From: Mycobacterium paraffinicum | Lineage (GTDB): Bacteria; Actinomycetota; Actinomycetes; Mycobacteriales; Mycobacteriaceae | Direction: 5' to 3' | DNA: 64,000 nt | NCBI RefSeq assembly: GCF_001907675.1 | Contig: NZ_MPNT01000022.1 | Coordinates: 32,982 to 96,981, forward strand | Part shown: in pieces, positions 51,274 through 60,995 of the stretch | Position numbering within the stretch: position 1 is the stretch's first letter | Layout of the letters: each line of letters starts with the position of its first letter | The notes under the pieces: model-generated | What the model was told of the DNA's origin: nothing | Databases searched by the model: none | What the model saw: the letters and a program-made list of their open reading frames with translations, nothing else | Made by a program: the position numbers and the translations under genes

Positions 51274-51744
51274 ATGTCGCCGGACGAGGCCGAGTTCGTA
51301 GACCGCATCGGGCTGTTCTTCGAACTGCTCGGCGCGACCCGGACGATGGGCCGGCTGTACGGATGGCTGCTGATCTGTCATCCGCCGCAGCAGTCCTTGA
51401 CCCAGCTGGCCGACGCGTTATCGGTCAGCAAGGCCTCGATCAGTACCGTCGCCCGGCAGCTTTTGGAGGGCGGCATGGTGGAGCGGTTGCCCAGCCCGGA
51501 CCGCCAGCACCTCTACCGGGTCACGCCGGGCGGGTTCACCAGCGTGCTGGAAACCCAGCTCTCGCTGATGCGGCTGGGCATCGAGCCCGCCGAGTTCGCC
51601 CTTTCCGTGCTGGATGAGGACCGTGCCGAACAGCGCCGGCGCGTCGAGGATTTCCGCGATTTCTGCGAATTCTGTACCAACGCCTATCGAGACCAGCTCA
51701 TGCAGATGTGGACCGAATACCGGGCGGCAAGGAGAAAGCCATGA
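51274..51744 (+). CDS. GbsR/MarR-family transcriptional regulator
   Basis: A 156-residue winged-helix regulator. Seen: helices LFFELLGATRTMGRLYGWLLI and the HTH QSLTQLADALSVSKASISTVARQLLEGGMVERL, then a wing PSPDRQHLYRVTPGG, and a C-terminal helical segment (DEDRAEQRRRVEDFRDFCEF) for dimerisation. The HTH order matches GbsR-type repressors, which control osmolyte, lipid or efflux genes. It overlaps the methyltransferase gene by ATGA, so regulator and enzyme are one unit, and a 26-bp palindrome lies upstream. Confidence 0.88.
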   Translation: MSPDEAEFVDRIGLFFELLGATRTMGRLYGWLLICHPPQQSLTQLADALSVSKASISTVARQLLEGGMVERLPSPDRQHLYRVTPGGFTSVLETQLSLMRLGIEPAEFALSVLDEDRAEQRRRVEDFRDFCEFCTNAYRDQLMQMWTEYRAARRKP

Positions 51745-52565
51745 CATCGACGGACAAGGTCGACTTCACCGCCGTGCCGTGGGGCTCGGTGGAATGGACG
51801 AATCTCGTCACGCTCTATCTGCGGGCTCACGAAAGCCGTTCGAGCCGGCCCGTTTTGGGTGACAAGACGGCGGCGGAAGCGGTGGAGCGGATCGACTACG
51901 ACTTCAAGCGGATCCATCGGAGCTCGATGCCGGCGTCGAACCAGTACCTGGTCGCCCTGCGCGCCAAGCAGCTCGACGACTGGTGCGCGGATTTCTTGCG
52001 GCGCCATCCCGACGCGGTGGTGCTGCACTTGGGGTGCGGCCTCGACGGCCGCGCCTTCCGGCTTGCCGTGCCGCCGTCGGCCCTGTGGTTCGACGTCGAC
52101 CAACCCGGCGTGATCGAGCTGCGGCGGCGGCTCTACGACGACACCGAACGGTATCGGATGGTCGGCTCATCGGTGACCGATCCGAAGTGGCTGGACCAGG
52201 TACCGACCGGCCACCCGACGCTGGTCGTCGCCGAAGGCCTGCTCATGTATCTGACCGAGCAGCAGGTCCGCGACTTGCTGCAGCGCCTGACGGACCGATT
52301 CCAAAGCGGTGAAATGCATTTCGATACGCTTTCGGCGCTGGCGCCACTGTTGTCGAAGGTGTTCACCCGGGGCATCATCAAGTGGGGTATCCGCGATGCG
52401 CGGGAGCTCGAGTCGTGGAACCCGAGGCTGCGGTTGCTCGAGCGGACGTCTACGCTGGCCGGCTACCGGCAGATCGACTCGCGGATGGTGCGGCTGATCT
52501 ATCAGGTCATGTGGGTGGCGGGCGCCCGCAACTACGACGTGCTGAATCGCTTCGAATACTCATAG
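51741..52565 (+). CDS. S-adenosylmethionine-dependent methyltransferase, TcmP/LCMT family
   Basis: A 274-residue class I methyltransferase of the leucine carboxyl methyltransferase/TcmP group. Seen: SAM motif VVLHLGCGLDGRAFRL (about residues 87-102), acidic loop WFDVDQPGVIELRRRL, and VVAEGLLMYLTEQQVRDLL. These enzymes O-methylate polyketides or carboxyl groups. ATG in the stop of the regulator gene. Since the repressor controls it, its substrate may be the inducer. Its 3' end overlaps the convergent nitronate-monooxygenase-like gene by 6 bp. Confidence 0.87.
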   Translation: MTSTDKVDFTAVPWGSVEWTNLVTLYLRAHESRSSRPVLGDKTAAEAVERIDYDFKRIHRSSMPASNQYLVALRAKQLDDWCADFLRRHPDAVVLHLGCGLDGRAFRLAVPPSALWFDVDQPGVIELRRRLYDDTERYRMVGSSVTDPKWLDQVPTGHPTLVVAEGLLMYLTEQQVRDLLQRLTDRFQSGEMHFDTLSALAPLLSKVFTRGIIKWGIRDARELESWNPRLRLLERTSTLAGYRQIDSRMVRLIYQVMWVAGARNYDVLNRFEYS

Positions 52566-53579
52566 GTCGGAAGCCAGCCGCCGCAGAATCTCGGCGGTGG
52601 GTTCCGCGGTGGCGTTCCGGTAGCCGGTGCCCGCCCACAGGTGAACGTACTCGGGCTTGCCCGCCGCTGCCGCCGCCTTGCGGAGCGGGCTGGTGAGGTA
52701 GTGGAGGGCCGGATAGCCCAGCGGCGCCTGAGCCTCGTGGGCCTCGATGAACGCGTTGCGCAGCCCGCGGGCGGGGCGCCCGGTGAAGGCGTGCGTGAGC
52801 ACCGTCTCGGTGAACGCCGGATCGGTCAGGGCCGCCTGGTGCGTGGCTGAGGCGCCGCTTTCGTCCGCGCGCAGCAGGACCGTCCCGACGGCGGCCGCAG
52901 TGGCGCCCGCGCGGATCACCTCGGCCACCGCAGCGGGGGTGGCGAGCCCGCCGGCGGCCAGCACCGGCAGCGGAACGGCCGCGACGATCCGCTCAACCAG
53001 CTCGGCGATCGGTACCGGCGTCAACGGCTTTCGCGGCGACAGGGTGCCCGAGTGACCACCGGCGGCGGCCGCCTGCACGGCGAGCATGTCGACCCCGGCG
53101 TCGCGCGCCCGCACCGCCTCGTCGGGCGTGGTCACCGTCTGCACCACGACGGTGCCCGCCTTGCGCAGCGCCGCGATCACGGCGCCCGGCGGGATGCCGA
53201 AGGTGAACGACACCATGGGAACCGGGTCGTCGAGCAGCAGCGCGACCTTCTCGTCGAACTTGTCGGTGTCTTCGATCGGGTCCGGGGGCAGCGCCAGCCC
53301 GAACTGATCGGCGTCGCGCTGGACGATCGCCGCGTAGGCCCGGTAGCTCTCGGGGTCAACCGGCAGCGGATTGGGCGCGAAAAGGTTGATGCCGAACGGG
53401 ATTCCTTCGGCGCGAACCTGTTTGACCTCAGACTCGACGGCTTCCACGGTCTTGTAGCCGGCGGCGAGCATGCCCAGGCCGCCCGCGCGGGTGGCCGCCG
53501 ACACCATCGCGGGGGTGGTCGGGCCGCCCGCCATCGGGGCGGCGACCAGCGGGATGGACATTTCGAACTGTGCCAGCAT
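52560..53579 (-). CDS. Nitronate monooxygenase / 2-nitropropane dioxygenase-like flavoprotein
   Basis: A 339-residue FMN TIM-barrel protein. Seen: IPLVAAPMAGGPTTPAMVSAATRAGGLGML, VVVQTVTTPDEAVRARDAGVDMLAVQAAAAGGHSG (FMN phosphate region with GGHSG), PVLAAGGLATPAAVAEVIRAGATAAAVGTVLL. This matches nitronate monooxygenases. Start chosen at the ATG that begins the family N-terminus; upstream in-frame sequence is low-quality. Divergent from a sulfatase gene across 118 bp. Natural substrate (nitronates or other C-H acids) unknown. Confidence 0.86.
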   Translation of the reverse strand: MLAQFEMSIPLVAAPMAGGPTTPAMVSAATRAGGLGMLAAGYKTVEAVESEVKQVRAEGIPFGINLFAPNPLPVDPESYRAYAAIVQRDADQFGLALPPDPIEDTDKFDEKVALLLDDPVPMVSFTFGIPPGAVIAALRKAGTVVVQTVTTPDEAVRARDAGVDMLAVQAAAAGGHSGTLSPRKPLTPVPIAELVERIVAAVPLPVLAAGGLATPAAVAEVIRAGATAAAVGTVLLRADESGASATHQAALTDPAFTETVLTHAFTGRPARGLRNAFIEAHEAQAPLGYPALHYLTSPLRKAAAAAGKPEYVHLWAGTGYRNATAEPTAEILRRLASDL

Positions 53580-53622
53580 GTCGGGGCCCTTCCGGGTGTC
53601 GCGCTGCGCCGAACGCGGATAA

Positions 53623-55299
<1,677 letters not shown>

Positions 55300-55312
55300 T
55301 GGCCGAGTTCTG

Positions 55313-56536
55313 ATGGCTGAGACGACGACCTGCGCAATCATCGGTGGCGGCCCGGCCGGCATGGTCCTGGGGCTGCTACTGGCTCGGGCGGGTGTGCAGG
55401 TCACCCTGATGGAAAAGCACGGCGACTTCCTGCGCGACTTTCGCGGCGACACGGTCCATCCGACCACGATGCGCCTACTCGACGAGCTGGGTTTGTGGGA
55501 ACCGTTCGCGGCCTTGCCTTTCACCGAGGTTCGCACCGCGAAACTCGAATCGAATGGGCGGTCGGTGACCTATGTCGACTTCGAGCGGCTACGCCAGCCC
55601 CATCCCTTCGTCGCGATGGTGCCGCAGTGGGACCTGCTCAACCTACTGGCCGATGCGGCTCAGGCGGAGCCCAGCTTCACGCTGCGGATGAACACCGAAG
55701 TCACCGGGCTGGTCTGGGAGGCGGGCCGGGTCGCCGGGGTGCGCTACCGCGGGCCCGACGGCCCGGGCGAATTGCGGGCGGAGTTGACGGTTGCGTGCGA
55801 CGGCCGCTGGTCGATCGCTCGTCAGGAGGCAGGACTCAAGGCGCGCGAGTTTCCGGTGAAGTTCGACGTGTGGTGGTTTCGGTTGCCGCACAAGGAAGAC
55901 GTGGAGTACTCCTTCCTCCCTCGCCTCGGCCCGGGGAAGGGTCTTGCCGTGATCCCGCGGGAGCGCTACTTCCAGATCGCTTACCTTGGGCCCAAGGGCA
56001 CCGACGCCCAGTTGCGGGCGCGTGGCATCGAGGCGTTCCGTCACGACGTCGAAGAGTTGTTACCCGACATGCCCGAGTCGGTGGCGGCGCTGCAATCCAT
56101 GGACGACGTCAAACATCTGGACGTGCACGTGAATCGGTTGCGCCGTTGGCATACCAAGGGGCTGCTGTGCATCGGCGACGCGGCGCACGCGATGTCGCCG
56201 CTGGGCGGCGTCGGCATCAACCTGGCGATACAGGACGCCGTTGCGGCGGCGACCATTCTGGCCGAACCGCTGCGCCGACACCGCGCCGGCGACCGCGAAC
56301 TCGCCGCGGTGCACCGCCGGCGCGTCTTCCCCACGGTGGCGACGCAACTGGTGCAGCAGGTGCTGCACCGGGCGCTGCTCGGGCCGTTGCTGCGCGGGGC
56401 GGACCCCACCCCGCCCGCGGCATTACTCGGCCTGATGCAACGGCTGCCGTGGCTGTCGATCGTGCCGGCGTATTTCGTGGGTGTCGGGGTCTTGCCCGAG
56501 CACGCGCCGGCGTTCGCGCGTCCCGGGAACGGCTGA
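55313..56536 (+). CDS. FAD-dependent aromatic hydroxylase-type monooxygenase (PHBH family)
   Basis: A 407-residue single-component flavoprotein monooxygenase. Seen: FAD motif IIGGGPAGMVLGLLLARAG, the DG motif VACDGRWSIARQEAG near residue 160, and GDAAHAMSPLGGVGINLAIQDA near residue 285, the three sequence hallmarks of the PHBH fold. Acts with NAD(P)H and O2 to hydroxylate an aromatic or polyketide substrate. The ATG at 55313 is duplicated nearby by a small direct repeat (GATGGC); an earlier start at 55298 cannot be excluded. Its partner sulfatase upstream suggests a phenolic or sulfated compound. Confidence 0.86.
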   Translation: MAETTTCAIIGGGPAGMVLGLLLARAGVQVTLMEKHGDFLRDFRGDTVHPTTMRLLDELGLWEPFAALPFTEVRTAKLESNGRSVTYVDFERLRQPHPFVAMVPQWDLLNLLADAAQAEPSFTLRMNTEVTGLVWEAGRVAGVRYRGPDGPGELRAELTVACDGRWSIARQEAGLKAREFPVKFDVWWFRLPHKEDVEYSFLPRLGPGKGLAVIPRERYFQIAYLGPKGTDAQLRARGIEAFRHDVEELLPDMPESVAALQSMDDVKHLDVHVNRLRRWHTKGLLCIGDAAHAMSPLGGVGINLAIQDAVAAATILAEPLRRHRAGDRELAAVHRRRVFPTVATQLVQQVLHRALLGPLLRGADPTPPAALLGLMQRLPWLSIVPAYFVGVGVLPEHAPAFARPGNG

Positions 56537-56706
56537 CCGCGTCGGCTGAGTCGACGCCGATCCGGGCCCCTGGACGCGGGGGCGGTTTGCTACTTCGGGA
56601 GCGTGGGTATTCTCCCCGGACAGTTTGGGGTCGTGAGATCGGTCCATCCCCGCACACCGCGGACATTCCGTATGGGAAGCCGCGGGACCGAGAGGAGGCC
56701 AGCACA

Positions 56707-56955
56707 GTGAACATCAAGAAATTCGCAGGTAAGACCGCGGTCGTCGGCGCGTTGAGCGCAGCGGCGCTCGGCCTTGGTGCCGGTATGGCGCAGGCGCACC
56801 CGGGACCGTGGCCCCCGCCCGTGCCGCCGGGCCCGCACGTCGTGGACAACGGCCACTGGAACCCGCTGCCGCCGGGACAGGTCAAGCAGCTTTGCCCCTG
56901 GCAGTCGCCGCCCGGCCAGTGGATCGGCGGCCCGCACGGGGTGCCCTGCACCTGA
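56707..56955 (+). CDS. Small secreted proline/glycine-rich protein
   Basis: An 82-residue protein with a Sec signal peptide (TAVVGALSAAALGLGAGMAQA) cleaved before HPGPWPP, leaving a proline-rich mature chain of about 50 residues with one cysteine pair (LCPWQSPP ... VPCT). GTG start preceded by GAGAGGAGG. Members of this family are common in mycobacteria, exported, of unknown role. It is 170 bp behind the monooxygenase gene and likely has its own promoter. Confidence 0.82.
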   Translation: MNIKKFAGKTAVVGALSAAALGLGAGMAQAHPGPWPPPVPPGPHVVDNGHWNPLPPGQVKQLCPWQSPPGQWIGGPHGVPCT

Positions 56956-56982
56956 CCCCGGAGTTCGGGCCTGACGTCCGGG

Positions 56983-57819
56983 TCACGGGATTTCGGACAA
57001 CAACCGCCGCGCCGCGCCGACGCACGGGCGCAGCCGGTCGATCGGGCTGACGCCGTCCAACGCCAACTGCTTTTGCGGCACCTCGAGTTCGATCACAATG
57101 TCGGACGGGAGCGCGCAGAGGATGTCCCGCAGGGGAAGCTCGCCCTCGCCGGGGACCATGCGGTCGAACATGGCTTCTTCCATGTAATTTCCGCCGCCCG
57201 CCCGCAACGTGGTGTCGTTGAGTTGGGCATAACCGATGCGGACGGATTCGATTGCGGCGACATCGGCGGCGCCCGAGCCCGAGCGCACCAGATGCATGGT
57301 GTCGATCAGTAAGCGAAAGTCGGGCCGTCCCACGTGTTCGACCGCCGCGAGCCCCGTCGGCAGATCGCCGACGGTCAGCCCCGGCACCGGTTCGACCAGT
57401 GTCTGGATACCGCGGTGGGAGGCGAGCTCGGTCAGCGCGCCGAACTGGTCGAAGCTGCGGGTGAGGTCGGGGTCGAGGCTGACCACATTGATGCGGGGAA
57501 CGCCCAGCTCCGCCAGCGCGTCGAGATCCGCACGGAACGCGCTGATGTCGGTGTCGGGCAGCACGAGGAAACCGTCACCGAGCGAGATCGTCACGCCGCG
57601 GTCATCCATCGCGGCGAGCACGGCCCGTCGCAGGCCGGCGTCGTCGGTCAGGGAGAAGCGGGGATAGCCCAGCGGCACCAGCGGCATTCCCTGCACCGCG
57701 ACCGAGACAAAGCGGCAACCCAGGTCCGCCGCCAAATTCACCAATTCGACCGGGGGAAGCCCGAATACGCTCAGCATGCCGATGCCGATGCCGAGCCGAT
57801 CCGTCCCCGCCGTCGTCAT
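56983..57819 (-). CDS. Sugar phosphate isomerase/epimerase-like (xylose-isomerase-fold) protein
   Basis: A 278-residue TIM-barrel protein of the AP-endonuclease 2/xylose isomerase-like family. Seen: barrel strands RFVSVAVQGMPLVPL, TISLGDGFLVLPD, HRGIQTLVEPVPG, FRLLIDTMHLVRSGSG and GYAQLNDTTLR, with Glu, Asp and His that usually bind a metal; the last strand has VIELEVP with Glu. Catalytic role (epimerase, isomerase or dehydratase) is not readable. It follows the lipoprotein-like gene by 1 bp on the same strand. Confidence 0.82.
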   Translation of the reverse strand: MTTAGTDRLGIGIGMLSVFGLPPVELVNLAADLGCRFVSVAVQGMPLVPLGYPRFSLTDDAGLRRAVLAAMDDRGVTISLGDGFLVLPDTDISAFRADLDALAELGVPRINVVSLDPDLTRSFDQFGALTELASHRGIQTLVEPVPGLTVGDLPTGLAAVEHVGRPDFRLLIDTMHLVRSGSGAADVAAIESVRIGYAQLNDTTLRAGGGNYMEEAMFDRMVPGEGELPLRDILCALPSDIVIELEVPQKQLALDGVSPIDRLRPCVGAARRLLSEIP

Positions 57820-57820
57820 G

Positions 57821-58438
57821 TCACGCGGGGCGGCCGGCGAGCTGGGCCAATTGCGCCGCCCCCTCGGCCGTTTGGGTGGTCAGCGCGATGCGTCCCGACG
57901 TGACGGGGTCTTCGATGATTGGCGCCTCCAGCACCAGATTGTCGCGGATGAAGGCCACATGGTCTTGTAGATGCGCGGCGGTGTATGCCGCCCACGCGGA
58001 CGCCGATGGGGGATCGAGAATCAGGGTCACGTCATAAAAGCCCGCCGTCAGCGACTTCGGTGGCTCCACATGTATCAGCCCGAGCTGCATCGTCTCGGGG
58101 CCGAGCGTGTACAGGGTGCTTCGGCCGATATCGCACGCGGTGAACGCATCCGTCGGCGCCACCGGATGATTCGGGTCGGTGGCCGGACACTTCTGCGGGG
58201 CGGTCGGCTGCGACTTGGTGACCGGGCGGACCGGCAAGGGCGCGATCTTCACGATCGGTGCGGCCGGCGCGCTCGTGGTGGGCGCCGCGGTGGGTGCGGT
58301 GGTCGACGTCGTGGGCGAGGCCGGGTGCCGCGTCGAGTGGCAGCCGCACGCCAGCGCCAAGAGCAGCCCGGCGCCCGTCAGCCAAGCGGCCGGGACGCCG
58401 ACCTTCCCACCACCTCGCCGCTGAGTCATTCGACCCAT
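57821..58438 (-). CDS. Secreted lipoprotein-like protein (SecDF P1-head-like domain)
   Basis: A 205-residue exported protein: N-terminal hydrophobic segment AAWLTGAGLLLALACGC with a loose lipobox around the cysteines (ALAC/ACGC), a threonine/proline/alanine-rich linker of about 50 residues, and a C-terminal domain (GLIHVEPPKSLTAGFYDVTLILDPPSASAW ... SGRIALTTQTAEGAAQLAQ) resembling SecDF_P1_head in other mycobacterial lipoproteins. ATG at 58438; a second ATG 9 bases later is possible. Divergent from the TetR gene. Role unknown. Confidence 0.72.
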   Translation of the reverse strand: MGRMTQRRGGGKVGVPAAWLTGAGLLLALACGCHSTRHPASPTTSTTAPTAAPTTSAPAAPIVKIAPLPVRPVTKSQPTAPQKCPATDPNHPVAPTDAFTACDIGRSTLYTLGPETMQLGLIHVEPPKSLTAGFYDVTLILDPPSASAWAAYTAAHLQDHVAFIRDNLVLEAPIIEDPVTSGRIALTTQTAEGAAQLAQLAGRPA

Positions 58439-58557
58439 TGTTGCAGTCGGGCGGACCGCCGCGTCGTTGCGCGTTCGGTGGTCGTACGGCAGCCATGGTT
58501 GCCGGGTCGCGCGCTGGGGCCTTCGTCCACCTCCAGCATGTGGCGACCCTTTACGGA

Positions 58558-58573
58558 CACTACGAATATAGAG
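58558..58573. promoter_or_regulatory. TetR operator candidate, site 1 (tetR promoter)
   Basis: CACTACGAATATAGAG, an imperfect CTCTA-N6-TAGAG repeat, 20 bp upstream of the TetR start. The 14 bases TACGAATATAGAGT match TACGAGAATAGAGT upstream of the P450 at 12 of 14 positions, so the two are likely sites for one protein, most simply the TetR between them. Confidence 0.6.
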
Positions 58574-58593
58574 TAGCGTGTCGCTCCGAGACG

Positions 58594-59280
58594 ATGGAGA
58601 AGCGCCGAAAGCCCAATCCGGGGGAGCGCCGCCGCGATTTGTGCGATGCGGCGATTCAATTGTTGGCCGAAGACGGCGCGAAGGGGCTGAGCCATCTCAA
58701 GGTCGACCGCAAGGCCGGCGTCCCCGACGGCACCACGTCGTTCTACTTCCGCACCCGCTCGGCGCTGCAGCGCGCGGTGGCCGAGCGGTTGGCCGAGCTG
58801 GACCTCGCCGACCTGCAATCCGTCGCCGACGACTCGGATGGCAGGGGGGAGAACCCCTCGCCGTCGCGGCTGTCCCAGGTGGTCATCCGATCCGGCGACG
58901 AGCCGCAGTTGTTCCGGACCAAGGCCCGTTACGAGCTGACGATGCAGGCCGCGCGCGATCCGTCGCTTGCCGCGATTCTGCAACGGGCCACCGACGAATT
59001 CACCAAGCTGCACCGGGAAATCCTGGTGCAGCTCATGCCGCACGGCGCGGAGCTGGACCCCGCCGTCGTCGAGGACCTGAGCAACGTGACGCTGACGTTC
59101 ATCAACGGCCTGCTGGTGCGATTCGCCCACGGCGACCGGATCGTCGACACACCCGAGCAGCTCGACGGGATCTTGTCGGCCATCGCGGCCGGCATCCTGC
59201 ACAGCGCGCACCAGGGCCGGCTGACCGGCGCGCCCGGCCGGCCCGCGCCGGGCGCGCGCCGCGTCAGAGCCTCGGGCTGA
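58594..59280 (+). CDS. TetR/AcrR-family transcriptional regulator
   Basis: A 228-residue TetR repressor. N-terminal HTH (about residues 10-60): GERRRDLCDAAIQLLAEDGAKGLSHLKVDRKAGVPDGTTSFYFRTRSAL; the rest is the ligand-binding dimerisation domain. Start is the ATG at 58594, a normal length for the family. Two near-identical sites, one before its own gene and one before the P450 gene, suggest it represses both. Ligand probably a P450 substrate or product. It is convergent with nothing and separated from the P450 by 261 bp. Confidence 0.87.
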   Translation: MEKRRKPNPGERRRDLCDAAIQLLAEDGAKGLSHLKVDRKAGVPDGTTSFYFRTRSALQRAVAERLAELDLADLQSVADDSDGRGENPSPSRLSQVVIRSGDEPQLFRTKARYELTMQAARDPSLAAILQRATDEFTKLHREILVQLMPHGAELDPAVVEDLSNVTLTFINGLLVRFAHGDRIVDTPEQLDGILSAIAAGILHSAHQGRLTGAPGRPAPGARRVRASG

Positions 59281-59354
59281 GCGGGGCCGGACATGCGCGA
59301 ATCGGCGGCGGGCCGGGCGGCACGGGGCCTTGCCAGACCATTCGCCATATGGTT

Positions 59355-59370
59355 CTCTACGAGAATAGAG
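59355..59370. promoter_or_regulatory. TetR operator candidate, site 2 (P450 promoter)
   Basis: CTCTACGAGAATAGAG is a perfect CTCTA-N6-TAGAG inverted repeat, overlapping a second one, TTCTC-TAC-GAGAA (59353-59365). It lies about 170 bp upstream of the P450 start, in the 261-bp gap after tetR, and closely resembles site 1. Confidence 0.65.
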
Positions 59371-59541
59371 TTGGGCCACCCTGACGGGCCGATTTCAGCC
59401 CAGCCCGCGCCCATGTGAAAACCACGCATTTAAGCGGAGTGTACAAATTGCCCAAACCGGATCCAGCGCTGCAACTCCGTCAGCGCGAGCGCCGCGCGGG
59501 TGTCCGGATGCCCCGGAAATGACAGCGATAGGAGGGATTTC

Positions 59542-60744
59542 GTGACGGCGAGCACCGACAGCCACGTTCGTTTCGATCCATATGACGTCGAGCTGATTGC
59601 CGACCCATACCCCATGTTCAAGCGCCTGCGAGACGAGGCGCCGCTGTACTACAACTCCGAATACGACTTTTACGCGCTGAGCCGATTCGCCGATGTGAAC
59701 AAGGGAATCCTCGACCACGGCACGTACAGCTCGGCGCGGGGCGTGATCATGGAACTGATCAAGGCCAATCTCGAGATCCCGTCGGGGATGTTGATCTTCG
59801 AAGACCCGCCCATCCACGACGTGCACCGCAAGCTGCTGTCGCGCATGTTCACCCCGCGCAAGATCGCCGCCCTGGAGCCGATGATCCGTGAGTTTTGCGC
59901 GCAATCGCTGGATCCCTTGGTGGGGTCGGGACGGTTCGACTTCGTGACCGACCTGGGCGCCATCATGCCGATGAAGGTCATCAGCGCCCTGCTGGGGATT
60001 CCCGAAGAAGATCAGGAGTACATCCGCGATCGCGGCAACGCCCAGCTACGCACCGAGCCGGGCAAGCCGATGAGCGCCGCCGAGCATGGCTTATCCGTGG
60101 GCGAACAGTTCGAGGCCTACATCGACTGGCGTGCCAACAATCCGTCCGACGACATCATGACCGAGCTGCTCAACGTCGAGTTCGTCGACGAGACCGGGAC
60201 CACGCGGCGGCTGAGGCGCGAGGAGATCCTGGTCTACCTCAACGTGGTGGCCGGGGCGGGCAACGAAACCACCACGCGGCTGATCGGTTGGGCGGGCAAA
60301 GTTCTCGCTGAGCACCCCGATCAGCGTCGCGAACTCGTCGAGAACCCCGGGCTCATCCCACAAGCGATCGAGGAGTTGCTGCGCTTCGAGCCGCCCGCAC
60401 CGCACATGGCACGCTACGTGACTCGCGACGTCAGCCTCTATGACCAGACGGTGCCGGAAGGCAGCGTGATGTTGATGTTGATCGGGGCGGCCTGCCGCGA
60501 CGAGCGGCAGTTCGGTCCCGACGCGGGCGAGTTCAACATTCACCGCCCCACCCGGCCGCACCTGACGTTCAGTGTTGGCGCGCACTTCTGCCTGGGTTCG
60601 GCGCTGGCCCGGCTGGAAGGGCGTGTCGCCCTTGAGGAAATCCTCAAGCGCTTCCCGGAGTGGGAGCCCGATCTGGCCAACGCCACGCTCAGCCCGACCT
60701 CGTCGGTCCGCGGCTGGGAAACCCTGCCCACCGTGGTGCCCTGA
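59542..60744 (+). CDS. Cytochrome P450
   Basis: A 400-residue soluble bacterial P450. Seen: I-helix oxygen-activation motif AGAGNETTTR (about residues 235-244), K-helix ExxR in EELLRFEPP, and the haem-binding loop FSVGAHFCLGSALARLEGR with the thiolate Cys at about residue 349. GTG start with GGAGGG 8 bases upstream. In mycobacterial catabolic clusters such P450s oxidise lipids, steroids or terpenes, with ferredoxin and reductase from elsewhere; neither is present here. The CYP family number was not determined. Next to a TetR operator and followed by decaying genes. Confidence 0.9.
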   Translation: MTASTDSHVRFDPYDVELIADPYPMFKRLRDEAPLYYNSEYDFYALSRFADVNKGILDHGTYSSARGVIMELIKANLEIPSGMLIFEDPPIHDVHRKLLSRMFTPRKIAALEPMIREFCAQSLDPLVGSGRFDFVTDLGAIMPMKVISALLGIPEEDQEYIRDRGNAQLRTEPGKPMSAAEHGLSVGEQFEAYIDWRANNPSDDIMTELLNVEFVDETGTTRRLRREEILVYLNVVAGAGNETTTRLIGWAGKVLAEHPDQRRELVENPGLIPQAIEELLRFEPPAPHMARYVTRDVSLYDQTVPEGSVMLMLIGAACRDERQFGPDAGEFNIHRPTRPHLTFSVGAHFCLGSALARLEGRVALEEILKRFPEWEPDLANATLSPTSSVRGWETLPTVVP

Positions 60745-60763
60745 TGGCCGGCCGCGTCGAGGG

Positions 60764-60970
60764 CACTACATCGCGGCCAAACACGGCGTCATCGGCCTGA
60801 TGCGCGCCGTTGCCGTCGAGCTGGGCCAGCACATGATGCACACGCTGCCGGTGCCATGGGTGGAAGCCGCCGACATCAGCAACGCGGTTCTGTTCCTCGC
60901 CTCTGACGAATCCCGTTCGTCACCGGCGTTTCCCTCCCCGTTGACGCGGGCGCCTTGCTCAAAAAGGCGC
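60764..60970 (+). pseudogene. Remnant of a short-chain dehydrogenase gene
   Basis: Begins HYIAAKHGVIGLMRAVAVELG, the YxxxK region and following helix of an SDR, but the upstream Rossmann half is missing. After GQHM the sequence jumps straight to HTLPVPWVEAADISNAVLFLASDE, which in SDRs comes about 40 residues later, so an internal piece has been lost. Then, at about 60915, one base is missing: the expected ending VTGVSLPVDAGALLKKA continues only in the other frame. Three separate lesions make function impossible. Its position after the P450 suggests the old operon contained this dehydrogenase. Confidence 0.85.
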
Positions 60971-60995
60971 TACTACAGGAAAGTTGGAGAGAACG

